Translations under genes and position numbers: made by a program
Assembly (NCBI GenBank): GCA_025506515.1
Contig: CM046452.1
Location: 69,706,580-69,770,579, forward strand
DNA: 64,000 nt
Origin: Flaveria trinervia
Taxonomy: Eukaryota > Streptophyta > Magnoliopsida > Asterales > Asteraceae
Direction of reading: 5' to 3'
The notes under the pieces: generated by a model
Told to the model about the DNA's origin: nothing
Seen by the model: the letters and a program-made list of their open reading frames with translations, nothing else
Database searches by the model: none
Shown: positions 46,801 through 57,390 of the stretch, one piece after another
Layout of the letters: every line of letters begins with the position of its first letter
Position numbering within the stretch: the first letter of the stretch is position 1

Positions 46801-49718
46801 TAGCTGACGATTAGTGGCAGTGGTGTGATGGTTGAAGTGATAATGGTGTGGGGTTGTTCGTGATTTGGACGAGCAAGGGTGTGTGGCATTGTAGTGATTG
46901 TGGTAAAGGTGTGGTGGTGATGTGTGAGGGTGGTGGTGGTCCGGTGGTTGATGTGATAATGTGTGGTGGTGTGACGGTGGTGCGGTGGTTTGATGAATGA
47001 GGGTGGTGGTGATGCGATTATCGCCGTGATAGTGGCGTGGGGTTGCCGGTGGATTACAATGACGGTGGTGAGAATGAGGGTGGTGGTGGTACGGTGGCTA
47101 CCATGAAAGATTTTAGGGGTTGGGTGTGGTGGGGGTGGGGGTGGGTAATATATAATACATAATTATAGTTTCTGTATTTATTTTATATTTTTATATATCA
47201 ACTTAAATCGAAGGGTAATCAGGTAATTTGATACCCACTTAACGGAAAGTACTGATGGAGGTTAGTGACTCGGACCTAATTGAGACATTTTAAACCACAG
47301 TGGTTAAACCAGGCGTTTTTTAACTATTGGATGAAAAGGGTTATAACCACCAAACCACAGGGACTAAAAGCGTAATTTACTCTAAAATCAGAGCAAATAA
47401 AGGGATATAAATAAATAGACATGAAAGTTTTTTCATACCCATTACAATTCCATGTGCTCCTCTATAATATGAACTGGTTAGAGTTCTGAATCGTTCCTGC
47501 CCAGCTGTAAATAAACAAGTTAAAATAAATTAAAAATGGTCAAGTACGTCAAGATCTAACGCAAAATAGCTTGCAAAACTTAGTTGTCATGAGAACCAAC
47601 ATAGAATTTATATTATCACATTTCCCGTACATTGAAATTGCATGTCTCCTACTTGAACTGGGTCTAATATCACTTCAGCTGGATTAAGTTGGTTTTTCAA
47701 AGCGAGTTCAGTTAATTATGCAAAAGAAAGATTCAAGAAATATAGCACCTCCTAACACATCCCGGTAAACTAACTAATCATTCTGAATTTTAAATAACTG
47801 GTAACTTTATAAAGACTAAATTTTATATGAACTGTGAACAACAAACAATCAAATTGTGATATATTTTGAAAACCAACAGTTAATACCGAAGAGCACTAGA
47901 GCTTAGACCAAAACAAATTTATTGATTTCTTCTTTCCTTGATATACTCCTTTGAAACGCCATAAAATTGTGATTCCATAGCCAATTTAAATCTTTACAAT
48001 TACCAATGTGCATCTAGGATTTGTCTATATAAATAAATTTAAGATGTGGAAATGTGTGGATGGAACAGTAATACGCACTTCTAATAATACAAAGCGGATA
48101 AAATCATCCTTTTTTTAACTCAGTGTGTGACAGAAATGTAATAGAACATAAACAGAAAACTACCAAGAGAAAAGATCACAAGAAGACAAATGCTATTAAA
48201 CTGAAACTGGCATTGTAATATGAATTTCAGCACACCAAATGACCAAAATATATTACCACTTACCAGTATCCCAAATAGCAAGCTTTAACTTCTTCCCTCC
48301 AATAATAGCATGTTTTACCTTAAATCCACCCCTGCAAAAAGTGGAAAATAATGAGTGAATAAAGTTTTACATGATCTAACTACGGTAAATAACTAATCAA
48401 CTAGAGCCACAAAATGCATCATAGAATATTATATTACAGATAACAAGGTAGTTGGGGCGTTCTGAAAATCCCTTCAAAGTATATGAAGCGGCATTATTTA
48501 TTATAGAGGATCAAGGTGGTCACTTTTTTTCCAAGGCACCACTTCAGATTGCTTCAAGTATAAAGAGGCTGGACTGAAGAAAAGGATCGTTGAATCTTTC
48601 AAAGGCATAAATACCCACCTTAACCCTATAAGATCACACGTCGATCATGAGATATATAATCTAGTCATGCGTATTAGGTCACGCAAACCCTGCAATAGGT
48701 TTTGAGGCGCCTGCAAGGTGCCCCTGCCATTAGTGGCTCGAGTTTAGTTAGCTTCTACGAGTGTGCACTCCACACCTCCAAACCCATATTGGAGCTTACG
48801 CTAAAGTTCCTTTTATCTTGAATAAATCCCAACTACATATAATGATTGATAACACCTAAATTACCAACAATTTTGTGAGTTATTGTTGGTCGTTGTATTA
48901 ATTGGATAGTTCTAATATTTTACTATGTTAGACTTCTTTATATTTGTGGAATGGTTTTTTTGCTTGTAATTGGCAATGCATATTTTGTAAATTGTTATTA
49001 AATCTGTGAACTTTTCATGTAGATTTGAAAACAAGGCATTTTTGAATATCAGTCGCCTTGCGTATGTGAGGGAAGCGCCTTCAACTCGCACTTTGCGTTC
49101 CTGGCCCTAACCGCCTTTTGAAACCAAGATAACAAAGAAGATAAGAACAAGAAAATATCATGGTAGCCCTTGTGCAGTGAGAATATCCAAAATGACATAT
49201 CTTCTTTCTGCTCATTTATCAACTTAATATCAACAGCCAAATAAAGGATACCACATGACACTGGGATCTTTAGACATGACTCATTAATTATGATTAATTA
49301 GTTAGTCTTAACTTTAAGTTTAAGCATACATTGTTGCCAACTAATACTTGCACCAATTAGATAGTATCATCCCAAACTTTTTTTAGTGAGATCACTGCAG
49401 GAGCCATCATAAGCAACACTATAATCCCTATTTGATTTAACTACTATCAACAGAGCAGAACACTGATCTAAGAAACAATTTGATCCATTAGACTACCCAT
49501 TTAAACTAAGTAACTAACCATCCAAAAAATGCAATTAACAGGACAAAGAAGCAACATAACAATTAGAATATACTTATATAATGGCTTACCGATGGTGGGA
49601 GTGAGTTCTTCGAAGGTATCAGAAGTGAAACTCAAAGAAGACTGCTTTTACCAACTCCTGAATCCCCAATCATCAACAGCTTGAACAGATAATCAAATTC
49701 GGACCCCGAAGAATCCAT
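43824..49718 (-). CDS. RABC1: Rab18-type small GTPase of the plant RABC1 class
   Basis: Rab GTPases switch between GTP and GDP forms and direct membrane traffic; Rab18/RABC members are linked to ER, lipid droplets and stress responses. Six exons with GT-AG borders, minus strand: 49718-49590, 48331-48264, 47504-47439, 45634-45513, 44855-44727 and 43934-43824. The motifs appear in order: GDSGVGKS (P-loop, exon 1), WDTAGQE (across exons 2 and 3), NKVD (end of exon 4) and ECSAK (exon 5). The end is GGCC-stop, a double-cysteine site for geranylgeranylation. Corrected length is 208 residues, normal for the family. Exon 1 and exon 2 each lack one nucleotide in a short T run (49634-49636 and 48322-48324 on the plus strand), so as written the frame stops after SSLL. 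Intron 3 holds MULE copy 2. Confidence 0.93.
45742..47382. mobile_element. MULE-type element, copy 2, in RABC1 intron 3
   Basis: It starts GAGTAAATTACTC and ends with the inverted counterpart GCGTAATTTACTC. A perfect 9-bp target-site duplication, TAAAATCAG, flanks it (45733-45741 and 47383-47391). The terminal 150 bp or so on each side match the ends of the element at 22918-24316 (GTGGTTTGGTGGTTATAACG, ATCCAATAGTTTAAAAACG, ACCGTTAACTCCATCC). The 1641-bp body carries CT and ACC/GGT microsatellites and no transposase. It sits between the exons ending at 47439 and starting at 45634, leaving both splice sites intact. Confidence 0.93.
48680..49130. other. Possible transposon remnant rich in GGCGCC-like words in RABC1 intron 1
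   Basis: Words such as GAGGCGCCTGCAAGGTGCCC (48703) and GGAAGCGCCTTCAACTCGCA (49071) stand out in AT-rich intron DNA. They resemble the ends of short non-autonomous plant elements. Borders and target-site duplication could not be fixed. Confidence 0.3.
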
Positions 49719-50256
49719 GGATGAAACCCTAGAAAAGCAACTGAATTTAGCACGAGAATCAAGTTAATTATAGATCTATGATGCAAGATTTGGTGGAGAA
49801 TCGTGAATTGTTTAAGATTTGATGGAAGAAAAAGGTTGCAGAAGTGGCGGTGAAATATTCAATTTCACGATTGTTGTCCAAGTATGACGGTGGGCTGACT
49901 TTGACACCCGTCAATTATTTCTTGACATCACAAACCTATTAATCTATTTTTATTAACTATTTTTTTTTTATACGGAGCTTGAGCAAAAGTACAGAAAGAA
50001 AGGAAGGCAGGATTAGCTTTCAAGCATTATATAAATTCAAAGTCAGTTTGCAGTCACAACCATGAGACCAATTAAAACCAATAAATATTGGGTCTCTGAT
50101 TCAATTAGGGTCGGTTCGGGTCGGTCAAACAATAAAAACCTATAAATATTTTATTTATATTTTTCATTCAAATAACTAGTCTTACACATAATGACATAAA
50201 AATATAAAATATTTATAATAATGATGCGGGAGAAAAGTGAGTATCTGAAAGAAGAA
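49719..50256. other. RABC1 upstream region / spacer to the hAT remnant
   Basis: It holds the likely 5' UTR and promoter of RABC1 (minus strand). No other gene or clear motif was found. Confidence 0.4.
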
Positions 50257-52144
50257 TTACAACTCAACCCGACGTCCTTTAAGATCTTTAAAATCATCCA
50301 TTATGCATTTGAAATTAAAACTTTCAGCTATTTTCTTTTCTATGTAAACCACTAAGCTATTGGCGAGATACTCATCTGACATTTTATTACGAAGGTGATT
50401 CTAAAAAATATTTTCATTACTAAAAATCCTCTTTCTATTGTTGTAGTAGAAACCGGAAATGTCCACACTAGCCGAACCACTCTGTCAACCAAATAATATG
50501 TCTCAAGTTTATTAGTTTCCATGAGACTTTGACATAGATTAGAAATGGTCAATACATTTCTTAGCTTGATATTCTCTTTCTTTCAACATTAAAAATCTCT
50601 AATTGATATCTTAATTGAATTCTCTCCTGGTCAGTAAAATCTTCTAGATAATACTTCTCAACAAGAATACAAAAATCTCTTTTGATACTAAAGTTGAAGT
50701 AAGACACAACAACTCCACTGCACGCTCATTGAATCTACAATTTGACTCATATAATTGTTTATCCAATGTAGATGTAAACAAATCTACTCGATAATAATGT
50801 TCAAATGTAACATGAAGATCTTTTTTACGAGGCCGATAACGAGTAGAAGTATACAGAGCGTTCATATCCGGCATTTCAATTTGATGTTTCATAAAAAAAA
50901 GTCACTTGACCAAGGAAAGAATCCCATCCATTGTTTCTAAAATCGCTTAAACTATTCTTTGTTAATGAAACCAACTCCATGGCATTCAGAATATCTTGAG
51001 ATTTCTTTGTAAAGATTGAGAAAGTGTGTTAGTCCCTTCATATTATTTCCTTTATCAAGTGAAGAATAAACACAAACTCAAATGATTGCATGTGACTGTA
51101 AGCTGCATCCGCATCTCCACATTGAGAAAAAGTGGTATGAGATAAGTCTTCAATTATTCCTTGAAGAACAACACGGGTGACGTCAAACATCTTAAGTAAA
51201 CTACAGATAGAGGTAAAATGAGAACCCCAACGTGTATCACCGAGTCTTCTTAAAGTCCCAACTTGATTTAATCCTCTTCCGAGTTGATTTCACCCAATTC
51301 CAGTAAACTTTTAACCTCCTCTGCCTTTATCTTTTGTAACTCATCATGGCGCATACTAGATGCACAAACCACATTAATAATAGAAACTAAGTTTGTAAAA
51401 AAACTCATGTATTGGAATAACTTCCCTTGAAGCATAAACCAATGCAAGTTGTAACCTATGAGCAAAAACCAAAACCATACTAAGCATTACACTATTAAGT
51501 AAGTAATTAACCTATGAGCAAAGCAGTGAACATAACATGCATAAGGACAATCCTAAAGAACAAGTGTTTGTAATCCATTCCATTCCCCTCTCATATTGCT
51601 AGCACCATCATAACCTTGACCACAGATTTTAGTAACATCACTGCAAAAGTTGTCTCCACATACTTGTTTTCAAGGTCGCTGCTAGAGTATCTCTAACATG
51701 AACCATGTCTGAAAACCTTTCTCCTAGGATCCCTTCTATATCAACAAATCTCAAAACTATGGCCATTTACTTTTTTTGACTCATCAACCATGACACAAAA
51801 GTATGAATCTCCCACTTCATTACGAATATGCTTTCACACTTTATTTGCAGTTATACTAAGAATTTTTTTTTGAATGTATTTAGAAGTATACTTTGAATTA
51901 TAGGGAGTGTTTCCTAATATAACCTTTGCAGCCTAATCATTACAAATATGCTTTCGATCTTTAGGATATTTTTTAAGATGATCTTGAAAAGGTCCCAACT
52001 TCAAATAAGCTCGTCTTACTACTTCTCTAGAACTAACTGAATAATCCCACATTTGACTTGGTTTAGCGGGATCTCTTTCTAGATTATTAACATCTACTTC
52101 ATTAACATTTGATGAAAGAACTTCACAAGCATGATGCTCTTATT
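50257..52144 (-). pseudogene. Decayed hAT-family transposase (DUF4371 / TTF-type, ZMYM1-like)
   Basis: Read on the minus strand, the order is the TTF-type N-terminal segment (AKPSQMWDYSVSSREVVRRA near 52070), DUF4371 landmarks (VMVDES near 51790; GQGYDGASNMRGEWNGLQ near 51600; CYVHCFAHRL), GDTRWGSHF near 51220 and the C-terminal hAT dimerisation segment (LVWTFPVSTTTIERGF near 50470; NKMSDEYLANSLV near 50370). The last ends RRVEL-stop at 50257-50259. Many frameshifts and stops show long inactivity. Its 5' part is cut off at 52149 by the gypsy element. It is likely a domesticated-looking but dead transposon. Confidence 0.85.
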
Positions 52145-52149
52145 GATTG

Positions 52150-53459
52150 TGTCACACCCCGAGAATCGCAACGGAAGGTCAGGAAACGTGGTGATAACGG
52201 AAGTTGGAGTTAATCCAAAAATTATAGTCAAACGTGATTAATAATACCGTCGGTTATGTAAAACAATATATTTAACGTTCTAAACAAAGTCATGACCGTA
52301 TTTTATCGGTAAAAAGTTGTACAACTCGAGATTAGATGCAATACATTGTCTTTTATTCATTAATCTAATAATACTTAAGGACATTTGAAACGTTTGACTC
52401 TCCAAAGACTTAGCTCGGAAATTCCACATAGAGCTTACCTATAACCCTGAAAAGCATGAAGGGTAAAAAAAGTCAACATAAAGTTGGTGAGCGATCGGGG
52501 TTTTTAGTCTTATAAACAATCGGTTTTAAAAAGAATATGATGAAACAAGATATAATATACTCAACATAGACTAGCTAGGTGCTATGATTAATTCAGGTCA
52601 TAAGTCCATAATCAAACCAAAAAATACGTTGTTGCCCCTCAACAGTCCAAACATATAAGTTCCCTCGCACTAACCAGTGCGACTGGTCACGAGAGTGGGC
52701 CATTCTAACCCAATAGATCTACTAAAATAGTTTGTGGGCTCCCCGAGGTTAATGATTATGGGGGGATTTAAGGGCTCAATAGTATACATCTATACCACTG
52801 ACCCAACTTAAACCATCATAACATATATTAATCCGTTTTGACCATCATATACATTGAAATATAGTTTCTCATGCTTTTCCACCAAAATAGTTAAAATAAA
52901 TTCAATATTTAAAATGGGGCCGAAGGACTCATCTTGAGTGCAATTAATGAAAAAGCCAACATGCTAGACTCCGATTAATTCAACCCTAATTATATGCATC
53001 ATGGTCAATGTATGGTAATTTATGCTTACGAGAATGCTTTTCACCCAACCTATTTGGTTATTTTAACAATAAAAATGTCTTTATTATATTAAAATATTTT
53101 GGTCAATTTCTTATAAGTATTTATTTATCTTTCATAAAAAAATATATAAATTATGACATATCCGCCCTATAAACTAAGATCTAACCCTAACATATTCTTA
53201 ACGTTTATCACTTAATCACTATCATATTTTTCTTATGTGTATTTACTATATTTCTTAACTAGTTAATCTAAAGTTACAAAGTCTTAACTTTTCTATTTTG
53301 TATTATATATTTCTAACGTAATGGTTAACCGGTTTCAAGGTTTGTTAGAATCGTTAAGGCATGGGTTTTTAAACTAACCAAGTATAATATTATAAATAAT
53401 TATAAAATAATTTATTATTAAAACGGTTTCGAGCGTTGACCTGATTTGACTGGGTGTCA
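52150..53459 (-). repeat. 3' LTR of gypsy A
   Basis: On the minus strand it runs TGACACCCAG to GGGGTGTGACA, about 1,310 bp, with TG...CA ends. The plus-strand view opens TGTCACACCCCGAG. The purine tract GAGGGGAGA (53463-53471, minus) lies just before it. The other LTR is outside the window. Confidence 0.85.
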
Positions 53460-53462
53460 TAG

Positions 53463-53471
53463 TCTCCCCTC
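53463..53471 (-). promoter_or_regulatory. Polypurine tract of gypsy A
   Basis: GAGGGGAGA on the minus strand, three bases before the LTR start, in the expected place for plus-strand priming. Confidence 0.75.
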
Positions 53472-53479
53472 GTTTAAGA

Positions 53480-54675
53480 AATTTTGTCCCGAAATTTTTA
53501 TGTTGTTGAATCTGCACCAGGTTTGGATTTGAACAGGTGAGGGTACTTTCGCTACATTTGGTCTTGACGTTCCCAAGTAAATTCAGGCCCTTTTCTAGAG
53601 TTCTATCGGACTTTAGCTAATTTGATTTGACTTCGTCTGAGTTTCTGAATTTTCCAATCCAAGACTTCTATTGGTTCCTCGACAAAGTGAAGTTTGTCGT
53701 CAATACAAACTTCATCCGGTGGAATAACTAGAGATTCATCCGTCATGCATTTCCTTATATTAGACACATGGAATACATTGTGCACATTTCCAAGTTCCTG
53801 TGGTAGTTTGAGTTTGTAAGCAACCTTCCCAATCCGTTCCATGATTTTAAATGGTCCTATGAATCGTGGGCTAAGCTTCCCTTTCTTACCAAATCTCATA
53901 ATGCCCTTCCACGGAGATACCTTTAAGAACACTCTGTCACCGACCATGAATCCCAATGGTTTTCTTCGATAATCTGCGTAACTCTTTTGTCGACTATTAG
54001 CGACCTCTAGTCTCTTTCTGATCTAAACAATCTTGTCTGTTGTCTTTTGTATAATTTCTAGTCCTGTTAATTGTCTTTCCCCTATATCTGCCCAACATAG
54101 AGGCGAATGACATTTCCTTCCGTACAGTGCTTCAAATGGAGCGGTTTTGATGCTAGTGTGATAACTTTTATTGTATGAAAATTCAACTAATGGTAGGTGA
54201 GTATCCCAATTCCGCCAAAATCAATCACACATGCTCTTAATAAATCTTCCAGAGTCTGAATGGTTCTCTTAGTCTGGCCATCTATTTGTGGGTGATAGGT
54301 CTTGCTCATGTCTTGTCGAGTACCCATGGCTTCATGTAAGGATTGCCAAAATCTTGAGGTAAATCGACTATCCCTATGAGATATGATCGAAACTGGTACA
54401 CTGTGGCAAGACAACACTTCTTTGATGTACAAATTTTCCAATTTGCTCATGTTGTACGTCTCTTTCATAGGTAGGAAGTGTGCAGATTTTGTTAGTCGAT
54501 CGACGATTACCCAAATTGTATCATAAACACTTGTTGTTCTTGGTAATTTTGTCATAAAATCCATGGCAATGCAATCCCATTTCTATTTCGAAATCTCTCG
54601 TTGCAGAAGTCCAGATGGTTTCTGATATTCTGCCTTTACCTTGGAGCAGGTCATACATTGGTTAACATAAGAAGC
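53480..54675 (-). pseudogene. Gypsy A pol fragment: integrase and C-terminal domain
   Basis: From 54675 downward: the CMTCSKVKAEYQKPSGLL segment of the HHCC zone, then MDFMTKLPRT with the first catalytic Asp, then IISHRDSRFTSRFW with the second. The expected catalytic Glu in the GQTKRTIQTLEDLLRA segment (about 54262) reads Lys, a G-to-A change, so strand transfer would be lost. The frame from 53956 encodes the integrase C-terminal domain (DRVFLKVSPWKG, GPFKIMERIGKVAYKL, NVFHVSNIRKC). Nonsense codons and frame breaks occur between the pieces and near 53603. Confidence 0.88.
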
Positions 54676-55412
54676 TGTGAGGACCGTTTTCGGTACGGAG
54701 TACTAACTGATTTACGTGTATACCAAACCGAATAGTGCGGAATCCTATTTGATTGGCGATCCAATCGGTGAGAACGCAAGTATAATCAATCTAAGAATGA
54801 AACTAAACGTTAAGAATGATTGTAGGATGATTAACTGCGGTCTATGAACTTGGAACAGGTGTTTTAAGGGTATTTGGACGGCTAGGGTACGATTTAGTGC
54901 GTAGGGATTCAAATTGTTGCGTTTTCCACAAATTAAGTGGTATTTATAGGTTAGGGTTTTCCATTCGTGTGACTGAACCATTTGCATGGTTCAGTCGTGC
55001 GATTAAAGCATGTGGTTGATCCATCCGCACGACTGAAGATTCAATCGTACGACTGAGTCAATCTCATGTTACAATCGTGCGACTAATCCAGTCTCTTAGT
55101 TCAGTCATGCGACTGGTTCATTAGCATGAAGTATTCATGCGTATGGTCCATTAGCATGGTCCATTTGCATGAGAACTTCACACGATTAAGTTTAAGCACG
55201 CTTTTCAATCATTATTGACTAAGAACTATGTAAACAACCACAAACCTATATAGTTAGTTCAATATGCGTTATCACACAATAATCAATGAAATATTAAACA
55301 TTATAAGCATCATTAACACATTTCATTTCATTCATACCTATTCTGTTACATATATGTAAGACATGAATACATTTTACATTGAGCTCCTAAACTAGGTACA
55401 CATGTATCTACA
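54676..55412 (-). repeat. 3' LTR of the second Sirevirus-like element
   Basis: 737 bp. On the minus strand it starts TGTAGATACATG and ends GGTCCTCACA. The purine tract precedes it. At 54960-55160 it holds several near-palindromic words of the AGTCGYRCGACT type, for example at about 54992, 55027, 55043, 55073 and 55102. Confidence 0.75.
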
Positions 55413-55428
55413 AACTCCCCCTTGGACC
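55413..55428 (-). promoter_or_regulatory. Polypurine tract of the second Sirevirus-like element
   Basis: GGTCCAAGGGGGAGTT on the minus strand directly before the LTR, a layout typical of Sirevirus 3' ends. Confidence 0.7.
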
Positions 55429-55437
55429 TAGTTTACT

Positions 55438-56164
55438 CTATCGTCTAACATTCTTCATCAGCTCTTCAAACTTCTTGTACTTCTCCTCCCTTGTAACTCC
55501 TGCATGTATTTCGAATGCAAAGCAGAGTCTTATCACGTTTTGGAACTGGAGGGCTTGTACAATGTCTTGGGCATCATAGAACAATGGCCACTTGTATAAA
55601 GTGTAGACATCGTCAGAAGACAAGTTAGTTAGCAATCTTAGGTCAAATACCCTGATAGTTTCCATATTTCCATCTCTGTTCAGAACTATGATCGCCTCAC
55701 ATGTTATCCAATCATAGTACCACCACTTGAAGTGTGGAGTGAAGTTCTGTGGCATTTCCCTTAGAGGAATTCTTGACATCGTGCGTGGAGGACTCCACTT
55801 TAGCACTATCTTTGGCTTTCCAGTAATGACATCAACTTCAAACTGTCTGATATACCTCGTCGGTTGTTGAGGTTTGAAGTTGACCCACCTGGTGTGGTAC
55901 TCTTTCTGTAATGCAGCCTCAACCAGCCTGACATCTTTCTTGGGTCAACATATAACAGCTTTAGTTTGGCCAGCTGGTTGAGCTCAAAACCATGGAGAGT
56001 CTTCAGATCATGTGGGAATCTGAAGTACTCAATTCCCTTCTCCCTTTTGATAGCATATACATTTAGATTTTCAAAATAGGCCCACACGATAATCTTTCCT
56101 GACACCCTGTGATGCTTCTTCACTTTGTAGAGCTTGGTGTAGGCACTCGGCTTTGGAGTAGTGA
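55438..56164 (-). pseudogene. ORF3 C-terminal part of the second Sirevirus-like element
   Basis: Two frames (56123-55806 and 55806-55438) join into one protein-like tail if one base is missing from an A run near 55941. Residues such as KIIVWAYFENLNVYAIKR, GFELNQLAKLKLLYVDPRK, WWYYDWITCEAIIVLNRDG and FAFEIHAGVTREEKY suggest a globular, conserved protein. No catalytic motif or membrane segment is apparent. The coding sense continues to 56164, where gypsy B begins. Function unknown. Confidence 0.65.
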
Positions 56165-56540
56165 TGTGACATTCGTCACCACAAGGTCCGTCAATTAACG
56201 TGGTTTCCGTTAATTTTTCTTTGATCGTTCATTCATCATCCTTATAAACTATTCGTGTGGATATTATACTTGCTTTATCATTTATATGCTTGTGCTCTCA
56301 TCGTAAACGCATGCCATCTTTAAAACTTTTACAATATTCATCATTATTATCATTAATATACCATTTTTATATAATATAATTGTCATTAATAAAACCATTT
56401 TAAGTTACCAATTATCATTAAATACATTTTTATCGTTAATATAACTAACCTATTAAAGTCGTTTTCAACCGAAACAAATTTGGGAACTTGGGGGGCTAAG
56501 TGCAGGGACTAAATGTGAAAATTTGCGAACTAGGACTGGG

Positions 56541-56547
56541 TATATAA
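56541..56547 (+). promoter_or_regulatory. TATA box of gypsy B LTR promoter
   Basis: TATATAA within GGGTATATAAACCCC, followed by CCAGCCCTAGCCTTCACTC and a TCTTC-rich leader. This is a normal plant core-promoter layout. Confidence 0.6.
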
Positions 56548-56904
56548 ACCCCATTTCCAGCCCTAGCCTTCACTCTTCATCTTCTTCTTCTTCATTCTCT
56601 TCTTCACTTTTTCTTCCTCTCCTTGCACCAAAACCGCCCATTTTCTTCACGTTTTCACCATCTAGACTTCGACTATAGTCGAGTCTACTCCATTCTTGCA
56701 GGTAGATGACCTTGGTTGTCCATTTTTCTTGCTTGTTTTCTGCTGTCCATTTAGGGTTTCGGGTGTTCGGGTCCAACCCGAGCACATGAGGTCGTGTGGG
56801 TGTGTGTGATGTCTTTCTGTGTGTTCTTCTTGTTTGAGTGTGTTTGTAGTGTGATTCTGGAAGTCTTTGTGGTGTAAAACTCATGCACGGAGCAGTCGAA
56901 GGCT

Positions 56905-57390
56905 GCTCTGCACTCTTGCAGTCGCGAATCTGCTATTCTGGCGACTGGGTCTGTCATGCGACTAAGCCGTGCGACTGGGTGAGTCATGCGACTGTGTCTT
57001 TCGGGTGACTGAGTTATGCGACTGGGTGTGTCGTGTGACTGAGTCATGCGACTATGTGTATGCGTGCGATTGAGTCAATGCGGATGGATGATGTGTGCGA
57101 TTGAGTCAATGCGGATGAATGATGTGTGCGATTGTGCGTGTATCGCACGACTGAATGCCAGTTGCACGAATGGAGGTTCAGTCGTATGGATGAAGTTGAT
57201 TTGTATGAATGAAGGTTGATTCGTGCGTATGGATGTTGAGTCATGCGATTGGGTGCTGTGTGGTACGACTAGATGCTGAGTCACACGAATGAAGGTTTAA
57301 TCGTACGAATGAAGCTGATTTGTACGAATGAGGGTTGATTCGTACGGATAGAGTGTTGAGTCGTGCATCTGGCCCTGTCATGTGACTGAA
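56905..57390 (+). repeat. Degenerate array of TGCGACTGAGTCA-type words in the gypsy B LTR
   Basis: Over a dozen copies of GTGCGACTG, GCGATTGAGTC, TCATGCGACT and related words recur every 15-35 bp. Many contain palindromic cores such as GTCGTGCGAC. The short open frames here, on either strand, come from the repeat and are not genes. Confidence 0.8.

Larger units (their letters stand above)
52150..54675 (-). mobile_element. Ty3/gypsy element A, 3' portion (interrupted)
   Basis: On the minus strand it reads integrase zinc-binding tail, integrase core, C-terminal domain, purine tract and 3' LTR. It is cut at 54675 by a Sirevirus-like LTR, and the rest must lie beyond the right-hand nest. Its 3' border at 52150 sits inside the hAT transposase remnant. 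It is a relative of gypsy B: the two pol ends share layout and many residues. Confidence 0.9.
54676..56164 (-). mobile_element. Second Sirevirus-like element, 3' end only (interrupted)
   Basis: On the minus strand: the end of an ORF3-type reading frame (56164-55438), a purine tract and an LTR (55412-54676). It lies inside gypsy A and is itself cut at 56164 by the 5' LTR of gypsy B. Its upstream part should resume beyond the right edge. The ORF3 tail differs from the visible end of ORF3 in the first Sirevirus-like element. Confidence 0.75.
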
